A DNA stretch of 64,000 bases from Bradyrhizobium sp. AS23.2 (GCF_001908185.1 NZ_LGHM01000028.1:1-64000), one strand, 5' to 3'. Numbered from the stretch's first letter, positions 9,079 through 16,590 are shown. Notes: generated by a model from the letters alone, not told the origin. Translations and numbers: made by a program.

Positions 9079-10458
9079 CTAGACTCTCGCCTCCGCGAGG
9101 CCTGGCGCGCCTTCACCCTGCGGGCTGCGACGCAGGTAGAACCACCAGGTCAGTCCGAGGCACGACGCGTAGAAGACGAGATAGATCGCGAGCGCGAGCT
9201 GCGGACCGCCGGTCATGGCGATCGACTTGCCGAATCCGCTCGGGATCAGATAGCCGCCGACGGCGCCGACCGCGCCGATGAAGCCGACCGCCGCACCGCT
9301 CTCGATGCTCGCCGTCTTCAAGGCAATCGCGCGCGCCGCATCGCCCTTGCCGCGCGCCTTGAACAAATTTTCCTCGCGGAAGATCGATGGGATCATGCGG
9401 TAGGTCGAACCGTTGCCGATGCCCGTCGTCACGAACAGGATCAGGAACATCGACAGAAAGCCGATGAAATCCTTCTGTCCGACGAAATAGAGCACGCCGA
9501 TGGTGGCGCCCGCCATCACGATGAAATTCCAGAACGTGATGACCGAGCCGCCGATCCTGTCGGCAAGCCAGCCGCCGAAGGGCCGCGACAACGAGCCGAC
9601 GAGCGGCCCGAGGAACGCGATCGAGATTGTCACGGTGGGAAACTGCGTCTTGATCAGCAGCGGAAACGCCGCGGAGTAACCGATGAAGGACCCGAACGTG
9701 CCGATATAGAGATACGCCATGATCCAGGTGTGCTTGCGCTTGACCACCGCGAGTTGGTCCCTGATCGACGACTTGGCCGTGGTCAGGTTGTTCATGAAGA
9801 ACACCGCGCCGAACACCGCGATCGCGATTGGCAGCACCCACATCAGGCCGGCGTTCTGCAGGAAGATGCCGTCTACGGGCGTCGCCTGGAACAGGTTGAT
9901 GATTGCGAGTGTCATCAGGATCGGCGTCAGCAGCTGCACGCTGGAGACGCCGATGTTGCCGCCGGCAGCATTCAGGCCGAGCGCCCATCCCTTCATCCGG
10001 TCGGGGAAGAAGAAGGAGACGTTGGTCATGCTGGAGGCGAAGTTGCCGCCGCCGAGACCGGCGGTCGAAGCAACGAGCAGCATCAGCCAGAACGGCGTTT
10101 CAGGCTGGCTGACGAAATAGGCAAGCGACAGGGTCGGAATGAACAGGATCGCCGCGCTGAAAATGGTCCAGTTGCGGCCGCCGAACGTCGTGACCGCGAA
10201 GGTGTAGGGAAAGCGCATCAATGCGCCGATCAGCCCCGGCACCGCGACGAGTTGGAACAGCTGGTCGGTGGTGTAATGGAAGCCCGCCTGCGGCAGCTTG
10301 GTGGTGACGATGCTCCAGATCAGCCACACCGAGAAGCCGATATGCTCGGCCACGATCGACCAGATCAGGTTACGCCGGGCGATCGCTTTACCACCGGCAT
10401 TCCAGAATGCCTCATCTTCGGGGCGCCAGTCGGAAATCCAAGTTGGACTCTTCGTCAT
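9079..10458 (-). CDS. narK: NarK-type nitrate/nitrite MFS transporter
   Basis: A 459-residue inner-membrane protein with about 12 transmembrane segments and the nitrate-signature glycine-rich stretches of the NNP family: STAGLGGGNFASSMTNVSFFFPDRMKGWALGLNAAGGNIGVSS in the first half and GIGNGSTYRMIPSIF in the second. It may import nitrate, exchange nitrate for nitrite or export nitrite. It is the first gene of narK-bjgb-flp-nasC and is preceded by a sigma-54-like promoter and a structured leader. The start ATG at 10458 follows a GAAGGG ribosome binding site. Confidence 0.95.
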   Translation of the reverse strand: MTKSPTWISDWRPEDEAFWNAGGKAIARRNLIWSIVAEHIGFSVWLIWSIVTTKLPQAGFHYTTDQLFQLVAVPGLIGALMRFPYTFAVTTFGGRNWTIFSAAILFIPTLSLAYFVSQPETPFWLMLLVASTAGLGGGNFASSMTNVSFFFPDRMKGWALGLNAAGGNIGVSSVQLLTPILMTLAIINLFQATPVDGIFLQNAGLMWVLPIAIAVFGAVFFMNNLTTAKSSIRDQLAVVKRKHTWIMAYLYIGTFGSFIGYSAAFPLLIKTQFPTVTISIAFLGPLVGSLSRPFGGWLADRIGGSVITFWNFIVMAGATIGVLYFVGQKDFIGFLSMFLILFVTTGIGNGSTYRMIPSIFREENLFKARGKGDAARAIALKTASIESGAAVGFIGAVGAVGGYLIPSGFGKSIAMTGGPQLALAIYLVFYASCLGLTWWFYLRRSPQGEGAPGLAEARV

Positions 10459-10482
10459 TGCATATCCCTTCCAGGCTCACCG

Positions 10483-10496
10483 CTGCGTCGTTGCAG
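10483..10496 (-). promoter_or_regulatory. narK leader hairpin next to the ribosome binding site, A1/G4 hexaloop
   Basis: On the transcript strand this reads CTGC-AACGAC-GCAG, a 4-bp stem with a six-base loop having A first and G fourth. Thirteen bases of it are identical to 13888-13900 in the nrtA leader, at a similar distance from the start codon. Hexaloops with A1 and G4 are the recognition feature of ANTAR-domain antiterminators. Function is inferred. Confidence 0.5.
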
Positions 10497-10573
10497 GCTC
10501 ATCCTCCACGCGGAGGCGTGCGCCGAGGCTTCACCCCGGTGGTGAGTCACGATGCTGATTGATGATGTTGAGG

Positions 10574-10591
10574 GACGGCGTCGTTGGCGTC
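10574..10591 (-). promoter_or_regulatory. narK 5' leader hairpin, candidate ANTAR (NasT) target
   Basis: The transcript strand reads GACGCCAACGACGCCGTC. It folds into a GACG/CGTC stem, one C-C mismatch, a closing C-G pair and hexaloop AACGAC with A1 and G4. It begins about one base downstream of the +1 predicted from the -24/-12 motif. The nrtA leader begins with the same stem and another A1/G4 hexaloop (14025-14042). Confidence 0.6.
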
Positions 10592-10602
10592 GGACAAGGT
10601 AT

Positions 10603-10618
10603 TTCAATTTCCGTGCCA
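10603..10618 (-). promoter_or_regulatory. Sigma-54-like promoter of narK-bjgb-flp-nasC
   Basis: The minus strand reads TGGCACG-GAAA-TTGAA, against the RpoN consensus TGGCACG-N4-TTGCA; only the -12 C is replaced by A. The predicted +1 is near 10592, giving a leader of about 134 bases. The nrtA promoter has the same deviation (TGGCATG-AAGC-TTGAA). Confidence 0.6.
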
Positions 10619-10691
10619 ACTGCCCGCGATCGGGAAATGCTGGGAATTCAGAAGCCTATTCGAGTTGCCCGAAATTTTTGCAGGGCGATTT

Positions 10692-10744
10692 CGCACGCAA
10701 ATTTTGCGATTCGCTCAATCCCTGTGCGACGCACAAGGATTGAG
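10692..10744. promoter_or_regulatory. Palindromic upstream element of the narK promoter
   Basis: Two features are seen. CGCACGCAAATTTTGCGA (10692-10709) is nearly identical to CGCACGCCAAATTTGCGA at 14144-14161, and both lie about 75 bases above their -24 element. A 31-base inverted repeat at 10714-10744 has arms CTCAATCC and GGATTGAG flanking TGTGCG-A-CGCACA. They could be NtrC-type enhancer sites; the palindrome may also terminate the nrtABC transcript. Confidence 0.45.
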
Positions 10745-10794
10745 CTTGGTGACTCCAAATTAGGCGCTGCGTGTGTCGCGCATGACCGACGCGT

Positions 10795-11589
10795 TTACGC
10801 GGCTTCGACGAAGCGATGACGCTCGTAGAGGAACTCGAGCACGCGCTGGCGGCACTTCAAGTACGTCGCGCTGGTCGCGAGCTCGAGCCGCTTGCGCGGG
10901 CGCGCGAGCGGAACCTCCAGCACCTCGCCGATGCGCGCGCTCGGTCCGTTCGTCATCATCACGATGCGGTCGGACAACAGCACGGCCTCATCGACGTCGT
11001 GGGTGATCATCAGGATGGTGTTGCCGAGCTTCTGATGCAACGCCATCACAGAGTCCTGCAAATGTGCGCGGGTCAGTGCGTCGAGCGCGCCGAAGGGCTC
11101 GTCGAGCAACAGCACTTTCGGTTCCATGGCGAGCGCCCGCGCAATGCCGACGCGCTGCTTCATGCCGCCGGAGATTTCCGAGGGACGCTTGTCTCTGGCA
11201 TGGGCCATCTGCACGAGGTTGAGATTATGCATCACCCAGGCGTCACGCTCGGCTTTCGTCTTGGTCCTGGAGAAGACCTTGTCGACGCCAAGCTTGACGT
11301 TCTCGAACACGGTGAGCCACGGAAGCAGGCTGTGGTTCTGGAACACCACGGCGCGATCGGGTCCCGGCGAGTTCACCTCGCGGTTCTCGAGCAGCACGCC
11401 GCCGGTGGTCGCGTTGGTCAGCCCGGCGATGATGTTGAGCAGGGTCGACTTGCCGCAGCCGGAATGGCCGATGATCGAGACGTATTCGCCCTTCTCGATC
11501 GTCAGGTTGATGTCCTTCAGCACCTCGGTCGTTGCAGCACTGCGGGTGAAGATCTTGTCGATGTGGTCGAGCTTCAGATAGGCAGTCAT
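10795..11589 (-). CDS. nrtC: Nitrate ABC transporter ATP-binding protein
   Basis: A 264-residue ABC ATPase of the nitrate/sulfonate/taurine family. Walker A is GHSGCGKSTLLN, the signature is SGGMKQRVGIARAL, Walker B is VLLLDEPFGALD and the H-loop is ITHDVDEAVLL. It lacks the extra C-terminal NrtA-like domain of cyanobacterial NrtC and so resembles NrtD/NasD. It energises uptake with NrtB and NrtA and is the third gene of the operon, 13 bases after nrtB. Confidence 0.92.
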   Translation of the reverse strand: MTAYLKLDHIDKIFTRSAATTEVLKDINLTIEKGEYVSIIGHSGCGKSTLLNIIAGLTNATTGGVLLENREVNSPGPDRAVVFQNHSLLPWLTVFENVKLGVDKVFSRTKTKAERDAWVMHNLNLVQMAHARDKRPSEISGGMKQRVGIARALAMEPKVLLLDEPFGALDALTRAHLQDSVMALHQKLGNTILMITHDVDEAVLLSDRIVMMTNGPSARIGEVLEVPLARPRKRLELATSATYLKCRQRVLEFLYERHRFVEAA

Positions 11590-11602
11590 ATAACCTCTCC
11601 CC

Positions 11603-12499
11603 TCAGTTCTGCGCCGTGCCGCGGGTGACGATCTTGCCGAGGCCCGCGATCAGGCGGTCGAGTACGAAGCCGACGATGCCGACATAGAACAGCGCCAGGA
11701 TGATCTCGCTGATATGCGAGGAGTTCCAGGCGTCCCAGATGAAGAAGCCGATGCCGACGCCGCCGATCAGCATTTCGGCCGCGATGATGGCGAGCCAGGA
11801 CAGACCGATGCCGATGCGAAGACCCGTGAAGATGTAGGGCGCGGCCGCCGGGATCATGATCTTGGCGAAGAACTCGAGCGGGTTGAGTTGCACCACCGCG
11901 GCGACGTTGCGGTAGTCCTGCGGAATGTTGCGGATGCCGACCGCGGTGTTGATGATGATGGGCCAGATCGAGGTGATGAATATGACGAAGATCGCCGAGG
12001 GCTGCCCGTCGCGGAACGCGGCGAGCGAGAGCGGCAGCCACGCCAGCGGAGGAATGGTACGCAGGACCTGGAACAGCGGATCGAGCCCACGCATGGCCCA
12101 GACCGACTGCCCGACCAGCACGCCGAGCGCGATGCCGGCGATGGCAGACAGCGAATAGCCGAAGGCAACGCGCTGCAGGCTGGCGGAGAGATGCCAGAAC
12201 AAGCCCTTGTCGATGCCGCCATGGTCGAAGAACGGATCGAGGATCAGCTCCTTGGTATCCCTGAACACCTTTGACGGAGGCGGCAGCGCCGAGCCGGCGC
12301 GGCGGCAGACCAGCTCCCACACCAGCGCGAGCAGCGCGATCACGATCAGCGGCGGGATCACGCGCACCGCGATCTCCCTCGCCATGCGGGCGTACGTCTC
12401 AGTGCGCGGCGGGCGCCTCAGTGTCATCGCGACAACCGGCGCGGCAACAGCAGCAGGCGTCGCGGTCTCAACCTCAATCTTCGTGGCAGGCATGTTCAT
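11603..12499 (-). CDS. nrtB: Nitrate ABC transporter permease
   Basis: A 298-residue inner-membrane permease. An N-terminal cytoplasmic tail is followed by about six membrane segments (VIPPLIVIALLALVWELVC is the first). The binding-protein-dependent transport loop EFFAKIMIPAAAPYIFTGLRIGIGLSWLAIIAAEM carries the EAA-like contact region for the ATPase. The start MNMPATKIEV at 12499 follows a GGGAT box. It pairs with NrtC and the NrtA binding protein, 61 bases downstream of nrtA. Confidence 0.92.
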   Translation of the reverse strand: MNMPATKIEVETATPAAVAAPVVAMTLRRPPRTETYARMAREIAVRVIPPLIVIALLALVWELVCRRAGSALPPPSKVFRDTKELILDPFFDHGGIDKGLFWHLSASLQRVAFGYSLSAIAGIALGVLVGQSVWAMRGLDPLFQVLRTIPPLAWLPLSLAAFRDGQPSAIFVIFITSIWPIIINTAVGIRNIPQDYRNVAAVVQLNPLEFFAKIMIPAAAPYIFTGLRIGIGLSWLAIIAAEMLIGGVGIGFFIWDAWNSSHISEIILALFYVGIVGFVLDRLIAGLGKIVTRGTAQN

Positions 12500-12560
12500 C
12501 GAAAATCCCTTTCCGGCTCCACAAGACGATGCGGCCGCATGACGGCGGCCGCAGGCTCCA

Positions 12561-13871
12561 TCAGACTTCGACGCGCTTGATCGCGAGCGACTTCAGATAG
12601 GCAGCCGGATTTTCGGGATCGAACACCTTACCGTCGAAGAAGGTCTCCTTGCCGCGCGAGGTGGAGGTCGGGATGTCGGCGGCCGCGACACCAAGTGTCT
12701 TGGCCGCATCCTTCCAGAGGTCCTCGCGGTTGACCTTGGCGATCAGCGCCTTGGTATCGAAGCCGGGCTCGTATTTGCCCCAGCGGATGTCCTCGGTGAG
12801 GAACCAGAGGTCGTGGCTCTGGAACGGATAGGAGGCCTGGTCCTTCCAGAAGCGCATCTGCTGCGGTGAGTTCTCGACCACGCGGCCGGTGCCGTAGTCG
12901 AACTTGCCCTTCATGCGGTCGGTGACGTCCTCGACCGGACAGTTGATCCACTGGCGCTTGGCGCAGATCACTGCGGCCTCTTCGCGGTTCTCGACCTTCT
13001 CGGCCCACTGCTGGGCTTCCATCACCGCCATCAGCAGTGCCTTCGCCGCCTTTGGGTACTTGTCGACCCAGGTCGCGCGCATGCCGAACGATTTTTCTGG
13101 ATGCTTGTCCCAGAGCTCGCCAGTGGTGATCGCGGTGTAGCCGATCTCCTGATGGATGAGCTGCAGGTTCCAGGGCTCACAGACGCAGAAGCAGTCCATG
13201 GTGCCAACCTTCATGTTGGCGACCATCTGGGGCGGCGGCACCACGATGGTTTCGATGTCCTTGTCCGGGTCGATGCCGCCGGCGGCGAGCCAGTAGCGGA
13301 TCCACAGATCATGCGTGCCGCCCGGGAAGGTCATCGCGGCCTTCACAGCCTTGCCGCCAGCCTTCTTCTTCTCCAGCGCCGCCTTGAAGGGCGCGGTGTC
13401 GATTCCGACCTTGAGATCGGCATATTCCTTGGCGACCGAGATGCACTGGCCGTTCAGGTTCAGGCGCGCCAGGATGTACATCGGCGTGGGCTGGTTGTTC
13501 TGCGTCACCTTGCCGGCTGAGATCAGATACGGCATCGGGGTCAGGATGTGCGCACCGTCGATGCCGTTGCCTTCCGAGCCGAGCACGAGGTTGTCGCGCG
13601 TGGTGCCCCACGAGGCCTGCTTCTGCACCTCGACATCAGGCATGCCGTATTTGGCGAAGATGCCCTTCTCTTTCGCCACGAACAGCGGAGTCGCGTCGGT
13701 GAGAGCGATGAAGCCGAGCTTGGCGCCCTTGACCTCGGGGCCTGCGTCCTGTGCGAAAGCGCCGGCGGGGAAATTCAGCTTGGCGGCGGCGAGAAGAGCG
13801 GTGGTGCTGCCGGCGGCCTTCAACAATTGACGGCGGCTCAGGCCCGAGGGTTGGCGGGTGCGCTTGGTCAT
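12561..13871 (-). CDS. nrtA: Nitrate ABC transporter substrate-binding protein, Tat-exported
   Basis: A 436-residue NrtA/CmpA-family binding protein that captures nitrate in the periplasm. The N-terminus has a twin-arginine signal (GLSRRQLLKAAGSTTALLAAA...AFA-QD). The mature domain contains KLGFIALTDATPLFVAKEKGIF and the ligand region FPGGTHDLWIRYWLAAGGIDPDKD, followed by CVCEPWN. The signal peptide argues for NrtA rather than the related cytoplasmic sensor NasS. The start at 13871 is chosen because the 44 codons upstream overlap a structured leader and do not look coding. Confidence 0.92.
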   Translation of the reverse strand: MTKRTRQPSGLSRRQLLKAAGSTTALLAAAKLNFPAGAFAQDAGPEVKGAKLGFIALTDATPLFVAKEKGIFAKYGMPDVEVQKQASWGTTRDNLVLGSEGNGIDGAHILTPMPYLISAGKVTQNNQPTPMYILARLNLNGQCISVAKEYADLKVGIDTAPFKAALEKKKAGGKAVKAAMTFPGGTHDLWIRYWLAAGGIDPDKDIETIVVPPPQMVANMKVGTMDCFCVCEPWNLQLIHQEIGYTAITTGELWDKHPEKSFGMRATWVDKYPKAAKALLMAVMEAQQWAEKVENREEAAVICAKRQWINCPVEDVTDRMKGKFDYGTGRVVENSPQQMRFWKDQASYPFQSHDLWFLTEDIRWGKYEPGFDTKALIAKVNREDLWKDAAKTLGVAAADIPTSTSRGKETFFDGKVFDPENPAAYLKSLAIKRVEV

Positions 13872-13887
13872 AGGCGATGTCGTCCTT

Positions 13888-13900
13888 TGCGTCGTTGCAG
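13888..13900 (-). promoter_or_regulatory. nrtA leader hairpin near the start codon, A1/G4 hexaloop
   Basis: The transcript strand reads CTGC-AACGAC-GCA, giving a short stem with hexaloop AACGAC, just upstream of the AAAGGA ribosome binding site of nrtA. The same 13-mer lies in the narK leader (10484-10496). The stem here is weaker, with a C-A mismatch at the fourth pair. Confidence 0.45.
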
Positions 13901-13906
13901 AATTGA

Positions 13907-14043
13907 TGGCGTCAGTGCGCGCAAGCAGCCCGTCCGTCCGTGACGCCAGAAAAAGGCGCGCGCGAACGCACGACGGGGAACCCCCGTCTGGTGGCGTCAG
14001 CAAATCGGATGAGAAGTCTCGCGGGACGGCTTCAATGGCGTCA
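13907..14043 (-). promoter_or_regulatory. nrtA leader with mutually exclusive TGACGCCA/TGGCGTCA pairings and terminator-like hairpin
   Basis: On the transcript strand TGACGCCA occurs at 14043-14036, 13999-13992 and 13914-13907, and its complement TGGCGTCA once at 13948-13941. Only one of the three can pair with the complement at a time. The middle pairing encloses a perfect hairpin GACGGGG-GTT-CCCCGTC (13972-13988) and a run of five T (13950-13954). This looks like a terminator/antiterminator switch in the ~170-base leader. Confidence 0.5.
14025..14042 (-). promoter_or_regulatory. nrtA 5' leader hairpin, candidate ANTAR (NasT) target
   Basis: The transcript strand reads GACGCCATTGAAGCCGTC. 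It has a GACG/CGTC stem, a C-C mismatch, a C-G closing pair and hexaloop ATTGAA with A1 and G4. The stem, the mismatch and the position at the predicted +1 match the narK hairpin exactly, while the loop differs at positions that ANTAR proteins are not known to need. Confidence 0.6.
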
Positions 14044-14053
14044 GCTTGAATGA

Positions 14054-14069
14054 TTCAAGCTTCATGCCA
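14054..14069 (-). promoter_or_regulatory. Sigma-54-like promoter of nrtABC
   Basis: The minus strand reads TGGCATG-AAGC-TTGAA, matching the RpoN -24/-12 consensus except at two positions; the TTGAA -12 element is shared with the narK promoter. The predicted +1 is near 14043, where the conserved leader hairpin begins. Confidence 0.55.
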
Positions 14070-14113
14070 AGCCAACCGGCGAAGAAAGTCTTTTGAAATT
14101 AGCTGGTTAGAAC

Positions 14114-14161
14114 GTGCGCGCCGGATTGCCGCAGCAATCCGCGCGCACGCCAAATTTGCGA
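14114..14161. promoter_or_regulatory. Palindromic upstream element of the nrtA promoter
   Basis: An inverted repeat at 14114-14148 (arms GTGCGCG..CGGATTGC and GCAATCCG..CGCGCAC) overlaps the element CGCACGCCAAATTTGCGA at 14144-14161. That element recurs 75 bases above the narK promoter. It may be an activator (NtrC-like) site. The remaining bases between 14162 and 14216 show nothing else recognisable. Confidence 0.4.
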
Positions 14162-14216
14162 CCCGCTTAAATTTTGCGCGCCGCACATAAACTGGGCAGA
14201 CGCGATTCACACCATG

Positions 14217-15134
14217 CTAGGCCGGCTCCGCCGCCTTGGTCCCCAGCGGTTTCGGCGCCATGCCGCCGCCCGGCTTGAGGTGGAATTCGTAGGTCATCAG
14301 GTGCCACTGCCCGTTGGTCTTGGTGCCATCGGGCATGGCCGGTTCGTTGCGCGGTTCGACCTTGGCGACGAGGTCGTCCTTGACCCCGAACACCACGTCG
14401 GAATCGAGATATTTGTCACCTCCAATGAAGACATGGGTGATCAGCGGTTCGTAGCCCTTCGCATTGACCAGGAAATGCACATGCGCCGGGCGCATCGGAT
14501 GACGCTTGGTCTGCATGATCATCTCACCGACCGGCCCGTCGGTCGGGATCGGATAGCTGCACGGCAAAATAGTGCGGAAGAAGAAGCGGCCGTCGCTATC
14601 CGTGATGAAGCGCGCCCGCGCCGAGGCGCCGACCTCGTCATAGTTCGGCTTCTGAGAGTCGTAGAAGCCGTCATCGTCGGCGTGCCAGACGTCGACAGGG
14701 ACATTGGCGAGCGGCTTGCCGTTGAGATCGGTGACGCGGCTCTGCACGAACATCTTCTCACCGGTGAGATTGTTCGGGGAGATGTCGGTGCCGTGCGCAG
14801 TCACCTTGTGCTCGCCGACATAGAACGGCCCGAGCACGGTGGTCTCAGTGGCCCCCTCGCGATCCCTGTGGTTGACCGCGTCAACCAGCATCGAGACGCC
14901 GAGCACGTCCGAGAGCAGGATGAACTCCTGGCGGGTGTCGGTGCATTTCTGGCCGGTACGGGTCAGAAAATCGATGGCGTATTCCCATTCCTCGAAGGTC
15001 AGACCCGTCTTGCTCACGTAATCGTGCAGCGACTTCACCAATTCCTGCAGCAGGAATTTGGCGCGCGGGTTCGGCGTGTTGTCGAAGCTCGCGATCACGG
15101 CTTCGGTGAGTTCGGTCTCGTTGAACTGGGTCAT
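14217..15134 (-). CDS. Intradiol ring-cleavage dioxygenase (catechol/hydroxyquinol 1,2-dioxygenase)
   Basis: A 305-residue non-haem Fe(III) dioxygenase. The N-terminal helical dimerisation domain (FLLQELVKSLHDYV...FLTRTGQKC) is typical of catechol/hydroxyquinol 1,2-dioxygenases. The catalytic beta-sandwich has GPFYVG, the DVWHADDDGFYDSQ and SYPIPTDGPVG tyrosine ligands and the RPAHVHFLV histidine ligands. It cleaves an ortho-dihydroxylated ring to a muconate or maleylacetate-type product. The hydroxyquinol subgroup is the more likely match (inference). No other aromatic pathway gene adjoins it. Confidence 0.88.
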   Translation of the reverse strand: MTQFNETELTEAVIASFDNTPNPRAKFLLQELVKSLHDYVSKTGLTFEEWEYAIDFLTRTGQKCTDTRQEFILLSDVLGVSMLVDAVNHRDREGATETTVLGPFYVGEHKVTAHGTDISPNNLTGEKMFVQSRVTDLNGKPLANVPVDVWHADDDGFYDSQKPNYDEVGASARARFITDSDGRFFFRTILPCSYPIPTDGPVGEMIMQTKRHPMRPAHVHFLVNAKGYEPLITHVFIGGDKYLDSDVVFGVKDDLVAKVEPRNEPAMPDGTKTNGQWHLMTYEFHLKPGGGMAPKPLGTKAAEPA

Positions 15135-15295
15135 GGTGCGTTTGCCTGCGATTTTCTCGTTGGCCCGGCGGGCTCCTTGGGGGCGTTCCAGGGGGAAGCC
15201 TACACCAGTCGGCCAGGGCGCGTTAAGCGCGGCGTGCTTGGAATGGGGCCGCCATTTCGCTATCAACCTACCGACAAAACTGCCCGGAGGAACTG

Positions 15296-16570
15296 ATGCT
15301 CGCCCCTACCCCCGCCTCGCCCGAATCCGTGGGCATGTCCAAGGCCGCGCTCGACCGTGTCGATGCGCATCTGAAGAGCCGGTACATCGATGCCGGCCGT
15401 TTCCCGGGCACGCAGCTCCTGGTCTACCGCCGCGGCAAGATCGCCCACAGCTCCGTGCAGGGCTTTGCCGATGTCGAGCGCAAGGTGCCGGTCAAGGACG
15501 ACACCATCTACCGCATCTATTCCATGACCAAGCCGCTCACCAGCGTCGCCTTCATGATGCTGGTCGAGGAAGGCCTGGTCGCGATCGACGAGCCGGTCGC
15601 CAAATACATCCCGGAATGGAAGGATCTCGGCGTGTTCGTCGCCGGCACCTCGCCGGCCTTCCTGACCCGGCCGCCGTCCCGGCCGATGCTGATCGTGGAC
15701 CTGCTGCGCCATACCGCCGGCCTCACCTACGGCTTCCAGCAGCGCTCCAATGTCGATGCCGCCTATCGCGCCGAGAAGATCGGCGAGGTCGAGAAAGCCG
15801 GCACGCTGCAGACCATGATCGAGAGCCTTGCGAAGATCCCGCTGGAGTTCTCGCCGGGCGAGTCCTGGAATTACTCGGTCGCGACCGACGTGATCGGCTA
15901 CCTCGTCGGCAAGATTTCGGGGATGCCCTTCGAACAATTTCTCAAGCAGCGCATCCTCGATCCGCTCGGCATGACCGACACTGATTTCTACGTGCCGGCG
16001 TCCAAGGTGCACCGCTTCGCAGCCTGCTACTCGGCGGATCCGGGGGGCGGCATGACCTTCCATGCCGGCCAGCGCCGCGAGGGCCTGACGCTCCAGGACG
16101 ACCCGACCAAGAGCTCGTTCCTGTCGCCGCCCGCCTTCATCTCCGGAGGTGGCGGATTGTGCTCAACAGTTGCCGACTATCTCACCTTCTGCCGCGCGCT
16201 GCTCAATGGTGGTGAGCTCGGCGGCGTCCGACTGATCGGGCCGAAGACGCTGGCGCTGATGACGAGCAACCACATTCCCGGCGACCGGGCGCTGCCGGAC
16301 GTGTCACGCTCGCTGTTCTCGGAGGCCACCTATAACGGCATCGGCTTCGGTCTCGGCTTCGCCGTCACCATGCGCCCGGCCGAAACGCTGATCGCCGGCA
16401 GCCGCGGTGAATATAATTGGGGCGGTGCAGCCACGACCTCGTTCTGGATCGATCCGGCCGAGGAGCTGATCACCATCTTCATGACGCAGGTTCTGCCGTC
16501 GAGCGCCTATCCGCTCCGCCGCGAGCTGCGTAGCATGGTCTACGCCGCGATCACTGAAAGCAATCTGTAG
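15296..16570 (+). CDS. Serine hydrolase of the beta-lactamase/class C family
   Basis: A 424-residue cytoplasmic member of the PBP-like beta-lactamase family (esterase EstB or carboxypeptidase type). The nucleophile motif is Ser76-Met-Thr-Lys79 (YSMTKPLTS), the second motif is Tyr193-Ser-Val (WNYSVATDVIGYL), and a KTG-like position is occupied by the GGAATTSFWIDP region. No signal peptide is seen, which argues against a role in periplasmic antibiotic resistance. Family members commonly act as esterases; the substrate here is unknown. The ATG follows a GGAGGAACTG ribosome binding site. Confidence 0.85.
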   Translation: MLAPTPASPESVGMSKAALDRVDAHLKSRYIDAGRFPGTQLLVYRRGKIAHSSVQGFADVERKVPVKDDTIYRIYSMTKPLTSVAFMMLVEEGLVAIDEPVAKYIPEWKDLGVFVAGTSPAFLTRPPSRPMLIVDLLRHTAGLTYGFQQRSNVDAAYRAEKIGEVEKAGTLQTMIESLAKIPLEFSPGESWNYSVATDVIGYLVGKISGMPFEQFLKQRILDPLGMTDTDFYVPASKVHRFAACYSADPGGGMTFHAGQRREGLTLQDDPTKSSFLSPPAFISGGGGLCSTVADYLTFCRALLNGGELGGVRLIGPKTLALMTSNHIPGDRALPDVSRSLFSEATYNGIGFGLGFAVTMRPAETLIAGSRGEYNWGGAATTSFWIDPAEELITIFMTQVLPSSAYPLRRELRSMVYAAITESNL

Positions 16571-16590
16571 GCCCACGGCCATAAATCGCG

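Noticed and set aside
10533..10547. TCACC-ACCGG-GGTGA in the narK leader as the second ANTAR hairpin
   Set aside because: The loop has five bases, not six, and there is no counterpart in the nrtA leader.
12561..13871. Reading the nitrate-binding protein as the cytoplasmic sensor NasS
   Set aside because: It has a clear twin-arginine signal peptide and is followed at once by permease and ATPase genes, which fits NrtA.
14043..14061. AGCTTGAA-TGA-TTCAAGCT palindrome as an RNA hairpin of the nrtA leader
   Set aside because: It overlaps the predicted -12 region and +1, so most of it would not be transcribed. It may be a DNA-level operator but nothing supports this.
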